NCBI RefSeq assembly: GCF_030680395.1
Contig: NZ_JAUXVR010000014.1
Location: forward strand, 31,643-95,642
Length of the DNA stretch: 64,000 nt
Direction: 5' to 3'
Source: Methylobacter sp.
GTDB lineage: Bacteria > Pseudomonadota > Gammaproteobacteria > Methylococcales > Methylomonadaceae
The translations under genes were made by a program, and so were the position numbers. Positions 38,629-48,021 of this stretch are shown one piece after another (the stretch's first letter is position 1; every line of letters starts with the position of its first letter). A model generated the notes under the pieces. That model did not search any database and had not been told where the DNA came from. It saw only the letters and a program-made list of their open reading frames with translations.

Positions 38629-38769
38629 ACGAGTACTTTCATTTTCTTGATTTATCGTTATTTTTAGCGAAAAAATCAATTCTGACATTGATATAAGATG
38701 ATGTAAGATGAAAATATAGCGATCGATCTTTCAACCCGACACCACAAGCCTGAAAATCACTACCTTAAA

Positions 38770-40029
38770 ATGAAAAATTCCGAATTCTCAAAAATAAGAG
38801 CTTCAGGCGTGGGCTATTTGATTAACAGTATCCAAACCTTATTTGTCGGTATGTTAAGGATCTGGACGATTCCGATTGTATTAATGCTGAGTGTCGCGTC
38901 AGGCTTTACCACTTACTACGGCTTGTCTCATTTTATTACCCCGTGGATTGCACTGGTTATTACCATAGCCATTCAATCCATTATTGTTATTTGTTCGCTG
39001 GAAATTGCCGGAATTCACTGGCAAGCCAACCGCCTCCGCTATTTTTCGGTGGTTTGCTCCCTGTTAATTGCGCTGACAGCCTCGGTTTCATTCTCTTATT
39101 TCAAATTTTATGAGATTTCAGAGCAGGACAATCTACACATTAACCGTCTAAATCAAATCAGAACCGATATAAAGTCCTACGTAGACCGCGTCCTGGTCAT
39201 TAAAGGCAATGTTATAAAACAACAGCGTGCCGATATGGAAAAAGCGACGTTGGATGTACAGCAGGCCTATTTTGGAACACATGCGCAAATTGTTGAAGGC
39301 TATAAACATCAAGTCGGTGAAGGGCCTTTCTGGAAGCATTACAACCAGATTTATCAAGAGAAAAAGCAGCAACAAACAAAACTTGACCATGACTTTTCTG
39401 AATTGGACAAGGATGTTCAAAAGCTTCAAAGTAGCATCAGTGATCTGGATGTAGCGACGAATATTGAGAGCGCCTACTATGCAATGCTGGAGAACTTCCA
39501 GAGTGTACAACTGAAGATCAACCTGTTATCCGGCAGCATTGGGCAGTCCTTGCCGGAAGCGCCCTTATTGATGACTTACAAGCAGTTTACAGCCGATGTC
39601 CAACCTTCGGCGGCCATGTGGTCCGAGTTTTCACTATTCGCTTTCACTTGCGCGGCGATGGTTGATTTTTTCACCGTGTTGCTGTCATACCGCCTTGAAT
39701 TCACTGCTCCCGGTCCATTAACCGCCGAAGAAGAAGACCTTGTTTTTGAATGTCTAAGGCAATTTACCGAGTTTCGAATCAATAAAAACGACGAACTTGA
39801 AATGACCATTGAGAAAACCGAAATGGAACGGGCAAAACGTTACTCCGACTGGTCAAGAATGTTTGCCGTAGGCTTATTATTAAGTCGCGGATTTTTAAGA
39901 AAAATCGATGATAAAACCGTCGAATTCGCCCCTAATCTTTACCCATTGATTGCCGAGAAAATGGGCGATAAAATTAATCAGTTGAAAGCCGGGGCTAACA
40001 TTACCAGACAAGCAGATACTGATGAATAG
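38770..40029 (+). CDS. Uncharacterised membrane protein with large coiled-coil loop
   Basis: 419 residues, no family recognised. Three membrane segments lie at roughly 29-50, 54-80 and 88-108. A ~175-residue helical, charged region follows (for example QQQTKLDHDFSELDKDVQKL), then a fourth membrane segment near 288-310 (FSLFAFTCAAMVDFFTVLLS) and a ~110-residue cytoplasmic C-terminus. No catalytic motif is visible. The stop overlaps the next gene by 8 bp, so the two are translationally coupled and probably form a complex. Confidence 0.75.
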   Translation: MKNSEFSKIRASGVGYLINSIQTLFVGMLRIWTIPIVLMLSVASGFTTYYGLSHFITPWIALVITIAIQSIIVICSLEIAGIHWQANRLRYFSVVCSLLIALTASVSFSYFKFYEISEQDNLHINRLNQIRTDIKSYVDRVLVIKGNVIKQQRADMEKATLDVQQAYFGTHAQIVEGYKHQVGEGPFWKHYNQIYQEKKQQQTKLDHDFSELDKDVQKLQSSISDLDVATNIESAYYAMLENFQSVQLKINLLSGSIGQSLPEAPLLMTYKQFTADVQPSAAMWSEFSLFAFTCAAMVDFFTVLLSYRLEFTAPGPLTAEEEDLVFECLRQFTEFRINKNDELEMTIEKTEMERAKRYSDWSRMFAVGLLLSRGFLRKIDDKTVEFAPNLYPLIAEKMGDKINQLKAGANITRQADTDE

Positions 40030-41308
40030 CTCCAGAACTGAAATCGATAAATGGTTTATTGACGGCGTCTTGGCAAACGACGACCTCGCTATCTCAGAGG
40101 TATGGGAACCCGTTTTTGACGCGGATCGTCAGCTTGTCCATACCAAATTCGGCCCTTATTGGAAATTATTTTTACGCCCCGAAAGGTTTATTAAACGCTT
40201 TTATCACCGCGTTTATCCATTACCGATTGAAAATTGGCTGATTACTCAACAAATTAAACTTTACGACGGTTTTTGCACGATTGACGTAGTGCTGGATATT
40301 CGATTTCAGGCTTCACTGAAATATGCGCTTGGCAATATGGACATTTTGTCAGATATTAATGGGCATATAAAAAAAGCCTATGAAGATTTACTTATCAATT
40401 TGATAAATAAAGAGTTACTTAATTTATCGGATGGCTCATGGGTACAAAAAGGCGTAACCGATATTGAAAATAAAATCTCTTTAGCGGCTAGTGAAATGCT
40501 GATATTACAAAATATCCAATCACAAATATTATGCACATTAAAACCCTCATTTGAAGAATTTCCCGATGTACAACTGGCTCAGGAACATGTTTATTTATGC
40601 GTCCTTAAAAAAAGCTTTGAATTTAATGACACCAAAAGAGAGGAATTATTTCGTCAGGAGCAAGAAATTGAGCAACAAAAACTGGAACATAAACAAAAGC
40701 AGCTTGATCAATTAAATCGCGATGCCGAACTGGATCGCCTGAAGCAAGCTCAGGAAGCTTTAAATAGAAAGCTGTTGCTGGAAGAAAAAGAAAAACAGCT
40801 GCTCGAACAATTTGAAATTGAAAAGCGACTCCACGCCAAACAAGTTAAACAGGATAATAGCCTCAAGGAAATAACGCTGGAAGCGGATATTGAGGAACAA
40901 CAAAAACACGAAGCCAGCCTGAGGCTTGCAGAACAAAAAACTCACATGGAATCATTGGCGCACCAGGCCAAGTTAAAAGAAAAAGAACTGGAAGCCGATA
41001 TTGCCAAATATGAAAACCAGCAGGCCCGATGGAGAGAATCCAAGGATAAAATTCATGCTCAGCAAGTAGCCTTTGAGCAACGCCAGAAACAACTGGAATT
41101 CGATACCGGCGTTGAAAACCAAAAACGCCGTGAACAGCAGCGCCTTGAAATGCAAAAAGAAAGTTATCAAAAGAAGAAAGAATCCGATATTTATCTTCGC
41201 AGGGAAATCGAATTACTGACACTTGAAAAGCAACGTCTGGAGCTGCAATTAGCGATAAAGGATGCAAAAAAACAGGGGCATGACAATAATCCTCAGATTA
41301 AGGACTAG
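40022..41308 (+). CDS. Uncharacterised long coiled-coil protein, partner of the upstream membrane protein
   Basis: 428 residues with no signal peptide or membrane helix. Residues ~1-200 form a folded domain (FCTIDVVLDIRFQASLKYAL, YEDLLINLINKELLNL) whose alternation of beta strands and helices resembles an SPFH/band-7 domain; this similarity is a weak impression. Residues ~205-420 are an almost continuous Glu/Gln/Lys-rich coiled coil. It begins inside the 3' end of the upstream gene. A scaffold or filament attached to the membrane partner is a reasonable inference; function is unknown. Confidence 0.75.
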   Translation: MNSSRTEIDKWFIDGVLANDDLAISEVWEPVFDADRQLVHTKFGPYWKLFLRPERFIKRFYHRVYPLPIENWLITQQIKLYDGFCTIDVVLDIRFQASLKYALGNMDILSDINGHIKKAYEDLLINLINKELLNLSDGSWVQKGVTDIENKISLAASEMLILQNIQSQILCTLKPSFEEFPDVQLAQEHVYLCVLKKSFEFNDTKREELFRQEQEIEQQKLEHKQKQLDQLNRDAELDRLKQAQEALNRKLLLEEKEKQLLEQFEIEKRLHAKQVKQDNSLKEITLEADIEEQQKHEASLRLAEQKTHMESLAHQAKLKEKELEADIAKYENQQARWRESKDKIHAQQVAFEQRQKQLEFDTGVENQKRREQQRLEMQKESYQKKKESDIYLRREIELLTLEKQRLELQLAIKDAKKQGHDNNPQIKD

Positions 41309-41391
41309 CCACATAGCTGCGCAGGACGGGTAGAGCGGGAGCTAAACCCGTCGCAACACTGTTCGCAGGGTCATGCATTACCGACTGGATT

Positions 41392-41904
41392 TTATATATC
41401 CATGACCAGCATCGGAATACCGTAAGTCGCAACAAAATAGCTAACCGCTAAAATAATGCTAACGCTCATTTTATACGAAAATAACTGCCGCAAAATATAA
41501 CTGACGATCGCCAAATACCATCCCACCAGCAATATGGCTAAACTGATCGATATCTCTTCCCGGTATTCTTCCTTGTTCATCACCATTACAAAATCCAGTG
41601 CTTCGGCGGCAATTGCCAGCGTCATAATAAAGTTTTCGCAGACAAAAATAGCCGTGAACAGCTGATTAAAATACTGCCATTTCCTGATGACAAGCAATAA
41701 CATGGCGATGGATGAAAACGCCATGATTGTTCGTAATGAAACTTCCAGCGTGCCATCGGCAGGGTCGGCAATCAGACCTTCCACAATAATCCCCGAAACA
41801 AGGTAGAACACCACTGTTTTCCACATAAATGATTTGGTGGGAACTAAGTCAGCAGGGTTATTTCTGAACCAGCAAAGCGAAAGGTATTTGATTAATAAGC
41901 TCAT
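41392..41904 (-). CDS. Membrane protein, hypothetical
   Basis: 170 residues with about four to five membrane segments (VVFYLVSGIIVEGLIA, LRTIMAFSSIAMLLLVI, ISLAILLVGWYLAIVSYIL, SVSIILAVSYFVATYGI). No family is recognised. The ATG at 41904 is used; a TTG at 41925 is an alternative. It is convergent with the coiled-coil pair; a small hairpin (GACGGGT / ACCCGTC, 41325-41352) lies between them. Confidence 0.6.
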   Translation of the reverse strand: MSLLIKYLSLCWFRNNPADLVPTKSFMWKTVVFYLVSGIIVEGLIADPADGTLEVSLRTIMAFSSIAMLLLVIRKWQYFNQLFTAIFVCENFIMTLAIAAEALDFVMVMNKEEYREEISISLAILLVGWYLAIVSYILRQLFSYKMSVSIILAVSYFVATYGIPMLVMDI

Positions 41905-42073
41905 GGTAATGGTCTTTGTACTCAAGGAAAAGCGTAGATGTTGTAACGGCTTTATGCGATCAGCCTGATTATAATCGCTGTCAAAAGATCGATGTAGTCA
42001 AGGTTCCGCGTGGGCAAAGGATAAAGCCGTTTGCCCACTACAACTTAACTTAATTCAACCGCCGGGCTTATTT

Positions 42074-42625
42074 TTACCACTGGGACTCGCCGGTTTCAGG
42101 GTCGTACATTTCATGGACAATTTTGTGCCGGTTGGCGATTAGCTCTTCAATGCTGGGCGAATTACTCATGGCGCGGGAAATAGCCAGTTTCATCGCTTCA
42201 TAATTAGTGCGATATAAATCTTTACGATCCAGATCGGGATTGGTGGCGCATTCAGGGGCAATCCAGAGCATTGCAATAATGCACAGCTCATTAGCCTGAT
42301 CGGCAGGAATAACACCGGCGATAACGCTATCCAGAACCGCATCCGCCACTGCTGATTGCACGGGACCGCCGAACAGATTGACATAGTCGGTAGACTTGAT
42401 GGTGACTTTGGGAACCATGATCGTCGCAGGCTTAACTTGCTGGTTGCAGGCTCGAATGGCGAACATCCGGGTATGCCCTGCGGTTTGCCCCATCAGGTTG
42501 GCAAACGCATTACCGGCAGGGCCTTTCACGCTACCTATCAATATTTCGGGCATGGCGTCCGTGCCTTGGCCGTCGCTGGAAAATACCGTCGCTTCGCCGG
42601 TCCTGAACCAAATTGTATCTGACAT
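42074..42625 (-). CDS. Formaldehyde-activating enzyme (Fae) paralogue
   Basis: 183 residues. Fae condenses formaldehyde with tetrahydromethanopterin in methylotrophs. The blocks RTGEATVFSSDGQGTDAMPE, KGPAGNAFANLMGQTAGHTR, QQVKPATIMVPKVTIK and VIAGVIPADQANELCIIAMLW follow the Fae fold. The histidine proposed as catalytic in Methylobacterium Fae (AHIDLIIG) is not conserved here (AMPEILIG). A sensory, formaldehyde-binding or different catalytic role is therefore possible. The ATG at 42625 matches the family start; an upstream ATG at 42658 adds MVVFFTFLGYA, which is unlikely. Single gene. Confidence 0.8.
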   Translation of the reverse strand: MSDTIWFRTGEATVFSSDGQGTDAMPEILIGSVKGPAGNAFANLMGQTAGHTRMFAIRACNQQVKPATIMVPKVTIKSTDYVNLFGGPVQSAVADAVLDSVIAGVIPADQANELCIIAMLWIAPECATNPDLDRKDLYRTNYEAMKLAISRAMSNSPSIEELIANRHKIVHEMYDPETGESQW

Positions 42626-42789
42626 TGCGTACCCCAAAAAAGTGAAAAAAACGACCATTCTATGATGGATGAAGCAGGAGGCGCAAGGTCAAAGCCAAGA
42701 ACGACTTTACACCGCCGTTCAGCAAGACGGGCTAAATTCTATGATAAAATAAGTTTTATATACCAAATAGATTCATACTTTCTAACTTA

Positions 42790-44712
42790 ATGATCCTAAA
42801 GCTATTGCCTCTCCTTTCTACAACGCTGCTTTATGCGTTGTATTACCTGATCAGCACTTTCAAATTCGATGTACAAATATTGATTGCATCGGTGCCTTAC
42901 GATTACCTCCTGCAACTGGTTGTCGCTTACGTGCTTTATGCCTTATCGAAACGGGTATGGATTTTTCTGGTAATTCATGCGCTGTTTATGGGGTTATTAT
43001 ATATAGGTAATGCGGTAAAAATATCATTTTTTGGCGGGCCGATTATGCCAGATGACGTTTTTGCCCTGCAATCGCTGCTTTTAATACTCGATGGCTGGCG
43101 ATTTTTTGCCGCCGCCATACCGCTAGCCGCCATTGCCAGTCTGTTGTTGTTCAATTTCAGTATGCGCCATTGGAGTTCCTATCTGGCCAGCTTGGCTGTC
43201 ATTTTGCTCGGCATCACCGTGACTTACAAGCCCGCCACCCTACTGGATCCTTTGGATGGTTACTTTGGCAACTCAGTATGGGATCAACGTTCAAATTACG
43301 TATGGCGCGGCGCAACGCTTTATACGCTACTGGAAAGCGCACGTTATTTTGCGGCAGCTGAGGTGATTCCTGACGCCGATATGGCTCAGGAGGCCGCCGA
43401 CAAATTACTGGCCGCCAATTCCCCCGGCAACTGCTCCCTGCATGGCTCTGCCTCCTGCTCCCATGCAGTCGTACCGGTTGCAACATCTTCATCATCCTTG
43501 GCCGCCCCAAAAAAAGAGCCCGTCGCCAAAGCGTTTACGCCGCGCAACATCCATATCGTATTGCTGGAGTCTTTCTGGGACCCCAGCGCGCTAAAAAAAG
43601 CCAAGTACAAGCAAAACCCTCTTTCACCCGAGTTTCGCGAACTTTGGAAAAGCGCGGAATACTCGCATGCGCTGGCCCCGGTATTCGGCGGCTTTACCGC
43701 TAACTCCGAGTTTGAAGTGTTATGCGGGTTTCCGGCGCTAAAGGACGCAGTCAAATTTGAACGCCAATTGCTTAATGATGTGCCTTGTTTGCCGCATATC
43801 CTTGCCGACAAAGGCTACCGCACCATCGCTTCGCACCCCAACGTACCGGTGTTTTGGAACCGTGTTAATGCTTATAAACGCATGGGCTTCCAAACTTACT
43901 GGTCGCTGGAGGATTTTGTTCAGGACGACATGAATCGGGAATTTATGTCTGACAGTACGCTATACCGCCAGGTATTGGAGAAAATATCCGGGTCGATGGA
44001 TGCCGAGCAACCGGTCCTGGATTATATCGTGACTTATTTCGGACACTGGAATTATCCGTTAAGTGAAAGCCGCCCCAATAAAATCAGTTCACCGTCTCCA
44101 ATCGAGGAGGTATCGGCCTACGCCAACACGGTTTATTATAAATCACGGGAATTGATGGTATTTATCAATGAAATGCGCAAACGGGATCCGGAAGGCATTA
44201 TCGTGGTTTTCGGCGATCACCTGCCTTTTTTAGGTGAAAATTTTGCAGGCTATGTCGAATCAGGCGTACTGACGGCCAATCGTAGCGACTTTTCGCCGAC
44301 CATGTTCAAAACCTATGTGAGTACGCCGATGCTTATTATCGACGGTAAACGCGGACCGGTTAAGTTTGGTAGCCTTCCGCTTTATCAAGTGCCCAAGCTT
44401 TTACTCGATCTGCTCAACTTCAATGAACCGAGCATCATGGATTACACCGCGCCTTTACCCGGCATACGTGTACGGCCATTGCCGGGCCTGCATTTTAATA
44501 TACTGGCAAACGGGACTGTGGATATGTGCAAAGAGCCGCCCTATTCGGAAGCTTGCCAGTTATCGTCCCGCTGGCTGGAGGATGTATCGCTGGTAAGCAA
44601 TGATTTATTCATGGGTCGTCAGTTTACGCGCCCCAAATACATACCCGAGAAACAGCCTGAGTCGATACCGGCAGAGGTTGCTGTTTTACCAGAAAGTGGT
44701 GGAGGGAAATAG
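42790..44712 (+). CDS. LtaS-type membrane sulfatase-fold phosphotransferase
   Basis: 640 residues. About five N-terminal membrane helices are followed by a periplasmic alkaline-phosphatase/sulfatase domain: the metal Glu in IVLLESFWDPSA, the nucleophile Thr in GGFTANSEFEVLCG, and Asp-His in VVFGDHLPFLG. In Gram-negatives such enzymes transfer phosphoglycerol or phosphoethanolamine to glycans or lipids. The linker between the halves contains an in-frame dispersed repeat (43425-43472) giving the Cys-containing stretch NCSLHGSASCSHAVV. Confidence 0.85.
   Translation: MILKLLPLLSTTLLYALYYLISTFKFDVQILIASVPYDYLLQLVVAYVLYALSKRVWIFLVIHALFMGLLYIGNAVKISFFGGPIMPDDVFALQSLLLILDGWRFFAAAIPLAAIASLLLFNFSMRHWSSYLASLAVILLGITVTYKPATLLDPLDGYFGNSVWDQRSNYVWRGATLYTLLESARYFAAAEVIPDADMAQEAADKLLAANSPGNCSLHGSASCSHAVVPVATSSSSLAAPKKEPVAKAFTPRNIHIVLLESFWDPSALKKAKYKQNPLSPEFRELWKSAEYSHALAPVFGGFTANSEFEVLCGFPALKDAVKFERQLLNDVPCLPHILADKGYRTIASHPNVPVFWNRVNAYKRMGFQTYWSLEDFVQDDMNREFMSDSTLYRQVLEKISGSMDAEQPVLDYIVTYFGHWNYPLSESRPNKISSPSPIEEVSAYANTVYYKSRELMVFINEMRKRDPEGIIVVFGDHLPFLGENFAGYVESGVLTANRSDFSPTMFKTYVSTPMLIIDGKRGPVKFGSLPLYQVPKLLLDLLNFNEPSIMDYTAPLPGIRVRPLPGLHFNILANGTVDMCKEPPYSEACQLSSRWLEDVSLVSNDLFMGRQFTRPKYIPEKQPESIPAEVAVLPESGGGK
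43425..43472. repeat. Dispersed GCTCCTGC repeat, in-frame copy in the LtaS-type gene
   Basis: CGGCAACTGCTCCCTGCATG then GCTCTGCCTCCTGCTCCCAT and GCAGTCGT. It aligns along its whole length with 19376-19422 and 46079-46126, with a few substitutions and one extra base. Confidence 0.8.
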
Positions 44713-44771
44713 ATTCGCATTAATTATTGGCGCAGTATACGTAACACAACCCGATCTACTGGAGAAAATTC

Positions 44772-45869
44772 ATGCATAAAAATTTCACAGCAACTGCCTT
44801 TGGCATATTGCTGCTGTTTGCCGGAAACAGCACAGCCAATCAACTCAGCATTCCCTTGCAAATCGATTACAGTCTTATTAAAAAAGCACTGATCTCCCAG
44901 TTGTATACCGGCAAAGACAGTACCGCAGAGCTGTGGAACGATCGCCAGGGGTGCAGTTATTTAAGGCTTTCCAATCCCGACATTAACGGCAAAAACGGCC
45001 AAATCCAACTGTTAAACGAAGTCCAGGCGCGATTCGGAACCAGCTTGGGCGGACAATGTTTAACGGTTCTGGAATGGGCAGGGGTATTGGAAACTTTTCA
45101 GCAGCCGACGCTCGATTCGGGGCATTCCGTACTGAGTTTTCCGATCACCAGCGCGACCGCCTATGATCGTGAAGGCCATCATCTGACCATCACCAAACTT
45201 CAGGATTTAATCAAACGCTTTGCCGAACCCAAGCTTGCCGCAGTAAAAATCGATTTAAACGAATCCCGTGGCAAGATTGAACAAACGCTGGCGCATTTTT
45301 TACCCAAGGATAATGCGGCGGAAGTTAAGGAGATACTCAAATCGCTCAGGTTCAATAGCATCAATGCCGGAGATAATGGCATCGGCATTAAGCTTGATCT
45401 CAATGCACCGGCCAAAAGGGCTGTTGCAAAACCTGCTGCTGCCTTTAGCGAGGCCGAACAAAAACAGTGGCAATCCGCTTGGCAGCAATGGGATGCGTTT
45501 TTGACTTCAGCCATTAAACAGGCAGCCGACGACACAAAATCGCCGGAACTCCAAGAAACGCTGATGGAAATTCTGATGGATTCCCGGGAGGCTTTTCAGG
45601 CAGGCTTAAAAGACCATGATACGGACGGTGCCGATCCGGTGCGGGTATTTTTTACCGATACTTGGGGGCGTCTGGCGCCGGTATTAAAAATCATCGCCAA
45701 AGAACTGCCCGGCATACAAGGCTTACGCTATATCACTTTTATAGCGGCAACCGACGTGATTTACGAACTTGAAAGACTAGGCGCACCGTTCGGCCTGGAT
45801 ATTTCATCCGATGGACTGCGCACACTGGGGCGCATGCTCATAGCGGGTAAACAGCAGCAAGCGCCGTAA
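44772..45869 (+). CDS. Exported protein of unknown function
   Basis: 365 residues beginning with a signal peptide (ATAFGILLLFAGNSTANQ, cleavage near TAN-Q). The mature part has no recognised family. It contains ELWNDRQGCSYLRLSNPDIN and GQCLTVLEWAGV, placing two cysteines that could form a disulfide. It lies 26 bp before the TonB-dependent receptor gene on the same strand, so it may be a periplasmic or surface partner in the same uptake process. Confidence 0.7.
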   Translation: MHKNFTATAFGILLLFAGNSTANQLSIPLQIDYSLIKKALISQLYTGKDSTAELWNDRQGCSYLRLSNPDINGKNGQIQLLNEVQARFGTSLGGQCLTVLEWAGVLETFQQPTLDSGHSVLSFPITSATAYDREGHHLTITKLQDLIKRFAEPKLAAVKIDLNESRGKIEQTLAHFLPKDNAAEVKEILKSLRFNSINAGDNGIGIKLDLNAPAKRAVAKPAAAFSEAEQKQWQSAWQQWDAFLTSAIKQAADDTKSPELQETLMEILMDSREAFQAGLKDHDTDGADPVRVFFTDTWGRLAPVLKIIAKELPGIQGLRYITFIAATDVIYELERLGAPFGLDISSDGLRTLGRMLIAGKQQQAP

Positions 45870-45895
45870 CACAAGTCAAATTCCGGAACCAACAC

Positions 45896-47932
45896 ATGAT
45901 CGTAACCCATCGCTATTTTAAACGCCGTCAAAGAGCGTCATCCGGCAAAAAATACCCGGCACCTGCCGTAGTGCTGAACGGTTTTTTACTGTGCCTGTCG
46001 ACCGGCGCAATAGCCGGCGAAGCTTCCGCTCCTGCTCACGCCCCTCGCCTACGTCCTGTAGGCGAAGCTTCCGCTCCTCGGCAATCGCTCCTGCATTGCT
46101 CTACCTCCTGCATCCATGACAGTCGTGCTCACGCCCCTTCTGTAGGCAAGGACAAGATTTCATTAAATCCCATGACGGTTTACGATGACTTGGTTTATCC
46201 GGAATTAATCGAACAGCCGCGCATGCGTAATCAATTAGACAGAAATGCATTACAGGCTACCGAGATGTCCAATCTTAACGGGGTATTAAGAAGTCAGGGC
46301 GGCTTGATGCTCAGTCAGGGCAGCGGCCAGATGATGACCGGCATTAGTTTACGCGGCGCCAGTGGCGGACAAGGTCTGCTCACTTTGGACGGTGTTCCCT
46401 TATTTGCCAATTTTGCCGGGTTTTACTCGTTGAGCCATTATTCGCTGGATGCTTTAGACCGGGTAACGGTCACGCGAGGCTCGGGTGGCGAACGGCATGG
46501 CAGCCGTACACTCGGCGGAGCCATTCACTTGCAAACCCGACAACTACAGGAAAAGGATAACTTCTTGCGTATTGAAGGAGGCAGTTATGACACAGTGCGC
46601 GGTACTGCCGGCAGCGGATTGACGACAAAGGCCGGGGATTTTTCGGCCGTTGTCGGGCGCAGCGATGTTTTTAACGGCGTCAGCCAGGCACAAAACGGTG
46701 CAGAACGCGATGATTTCGGCATGACCCATGCTTCGGGCAACTGGTCTAAAGCGTTCAACCGGGGCGGCCTGGATGCATCAGTTTATTTTGTACGCACCCG
46801 TGAAGACATCGACGGTCCCGGTTTGGTATTGCCAAGGCGCACCATAGGCTGGGTGGACGATAAACGCGGCCGGTTTTCGGATGAGACCTGGGTGGCGCAG
46901 TTGCGCGGTCAATATGATCTGGCCTCGTATTGGAACAGTTCGCTGCAATTCGGCTTTACCCAAGATCGGCAAAAAATGGAATCGACCGCAATCAGGCCGT
47001 TTTCGCTGACCAACCAGTTATTCATGCTGGACTGGAAAAACACCCATCGCTTGCCGCTGAGCACGGATAATCAGGATCAGGCGTTGCTGGTGTGGGGGAT
47101 TAACACCCAACACCAGCAGGTACTGAATTTGCCGGTGACACAGACGGTGGTCAGTCCCAACGTGCGTGGGGAATTAAGCATGGGCGCTTGGCAATGGAGC
47201 GCCGATGCACGTTTCGATCATGGCGAAGATTATGGCGATCATCAGGTGTTTTCGCTGGGCGTGAACCGGGCTTTGCCGCAAAACATGAGTGTGTGGGCCA
47301 ACGGCGGCACCGGCTATCGCCAGCCCGGCGTCAATGAACTCGTGCACCCCGTATTCGGCAATCGGGCTTTGCAGGGAGAGCATAATGCCGGCGGTGAAAT
47401 CGGCTGGCGCTGGCGTCCATTGCCAGAGAGTGAAGTCAAGGTGAGCGCTTATTATCAAAATTATCAGCACATGATTACCATGCAACTGGATTCAAGAACC
47501 GGCATATCCAGGGCGGGTAACATACAGGAAGCGGATATCCGGGGCGCAGAGATGCAATCCCAACACCGCTGGACCAGCGTCTGGGAAAGCGGTTTAAATT
47601 ACAGTTATATGACTACCAAAAATCCGGTAACGCAGCTGCGCATACCGGCACGACCCGAGCACCAAAGTGTATTCTGGAATGAAGTGCAATTGTTACGGCC
47701 GTTAAAGTTACGGGTGGAATTAACCGTTCGTAGCGGTTACTGGTTTGATGTAGCCAATACCCTAAGAGCCCGTCCCGCGCCTCGCGTCAACGCCCTGCTA
47801 AAATATCAGCTGACGTCGAAAACGGATTTATATTTACGCGGCGAAAATATCACCGATGAACGTACTCCCGAGATTAATGATTTTAATTTTAACGGCGCAG
47901 CGTTCTATTTGGGGCTGCGTACCGGCTTTTAA
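45896..47932 (+). CDS. TonB-dependent outer-membrane receptor
   Basis: 678 residues. After a signal sequence ending near AIAGEA, a plug domain (ISLRGASGGQGLLTLDGVPL, TVTRGSGGERHGSRTLGGAI) and a ~22-strand barrel follow, ending in aromatic FYLGLRTGF. The end LYLRGENITDERTPEINDF is typical of this class. The substrate (siderophore, vitamin or metal) is not determined; no cobalamin riboswitch is visible upstream. A repeat-derived ~35-residue insert lies right after the signal peptide (46016-46126). Confidence 0.88.
   Translation: MIVTHRYFKRRQRASSGKKYPAPAVVLNGFLLCLSTGAIAGEASAPAHAPRLRPVGEASAPRQSLLHCSTSCIHDSRAHAPSVGKDKISLNPMTVYDDLVYPELIEQPRMRNQLDRNALQATEMSNLNGVLRSQGGLMLSQGSGQMMTGISLRGASGGQGLLTLDGVPLFANFAGFYSLSHYSLDALDRVTVTRGSGGERHGSRTLGGAIHLQTRQLQEKDNFLRIEGGSYDTVRGTAGSGLTTKAGDFSAVVGRSDVFNGVSQAQNGAERDDFGMTHASGNWSKAFNRGGLDASVYFVRTREDIDGPGLVLPRRTIGWVDDKRGRFSDETWVAQLRGQYDLASYWNSSLQFGFTQDRQKMESTAIRPFSLTNQLFMLDWKNTHRLPLSTDNQDQALLVWGINTQHQQVLNLPVTQTVVSPNVRGELSMGAWQWSADARFDHGEDYGDHQVFSLGVNRALPQNMSVWANGGTGYRQPGVNELVHPVFGNRALQGEHNAGGEIGWRWRPLPESEVKVSAYYQNYQHMITMQLDSRTGISRAGNIQEADIRGAEMQSQHRWTSVWESGLNYSYMTTKNPVTQLRIPARPEHQSVFWNEVQLLRPLKLRVELTVRSGYWFDVANTLRARPAPRVNALLKYQLTSKTDLYLRGENITDERTPEINDFNFNGAAFYLGLRTGF
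46016..46126. repeat. Composite repeat inside the TonB receptor gene
   Basis: GGCGAAGCTTCCGCTCCT occurs twice (46016-46033 and 46061-46078) around a CGCCTAC / GTAGGCG hairpin. It is followed by a full dispersed unit at 46079-46126 (CGGCAATCGCTCCTGCATTG ...). All of it is translated as APAHAPRLRPVGEASAPRQS and LLHCSTSCIHDSR. Confidence 0.8.
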
Positions 47933-48021
47933 AGCGGCGAAAAAATCACGCTAAAACAAATATTTATCCGGACTGACAATAGCGTCTCTCAATCAGGCAT
48001 ATTAAAAAATAATTTTAGTCG

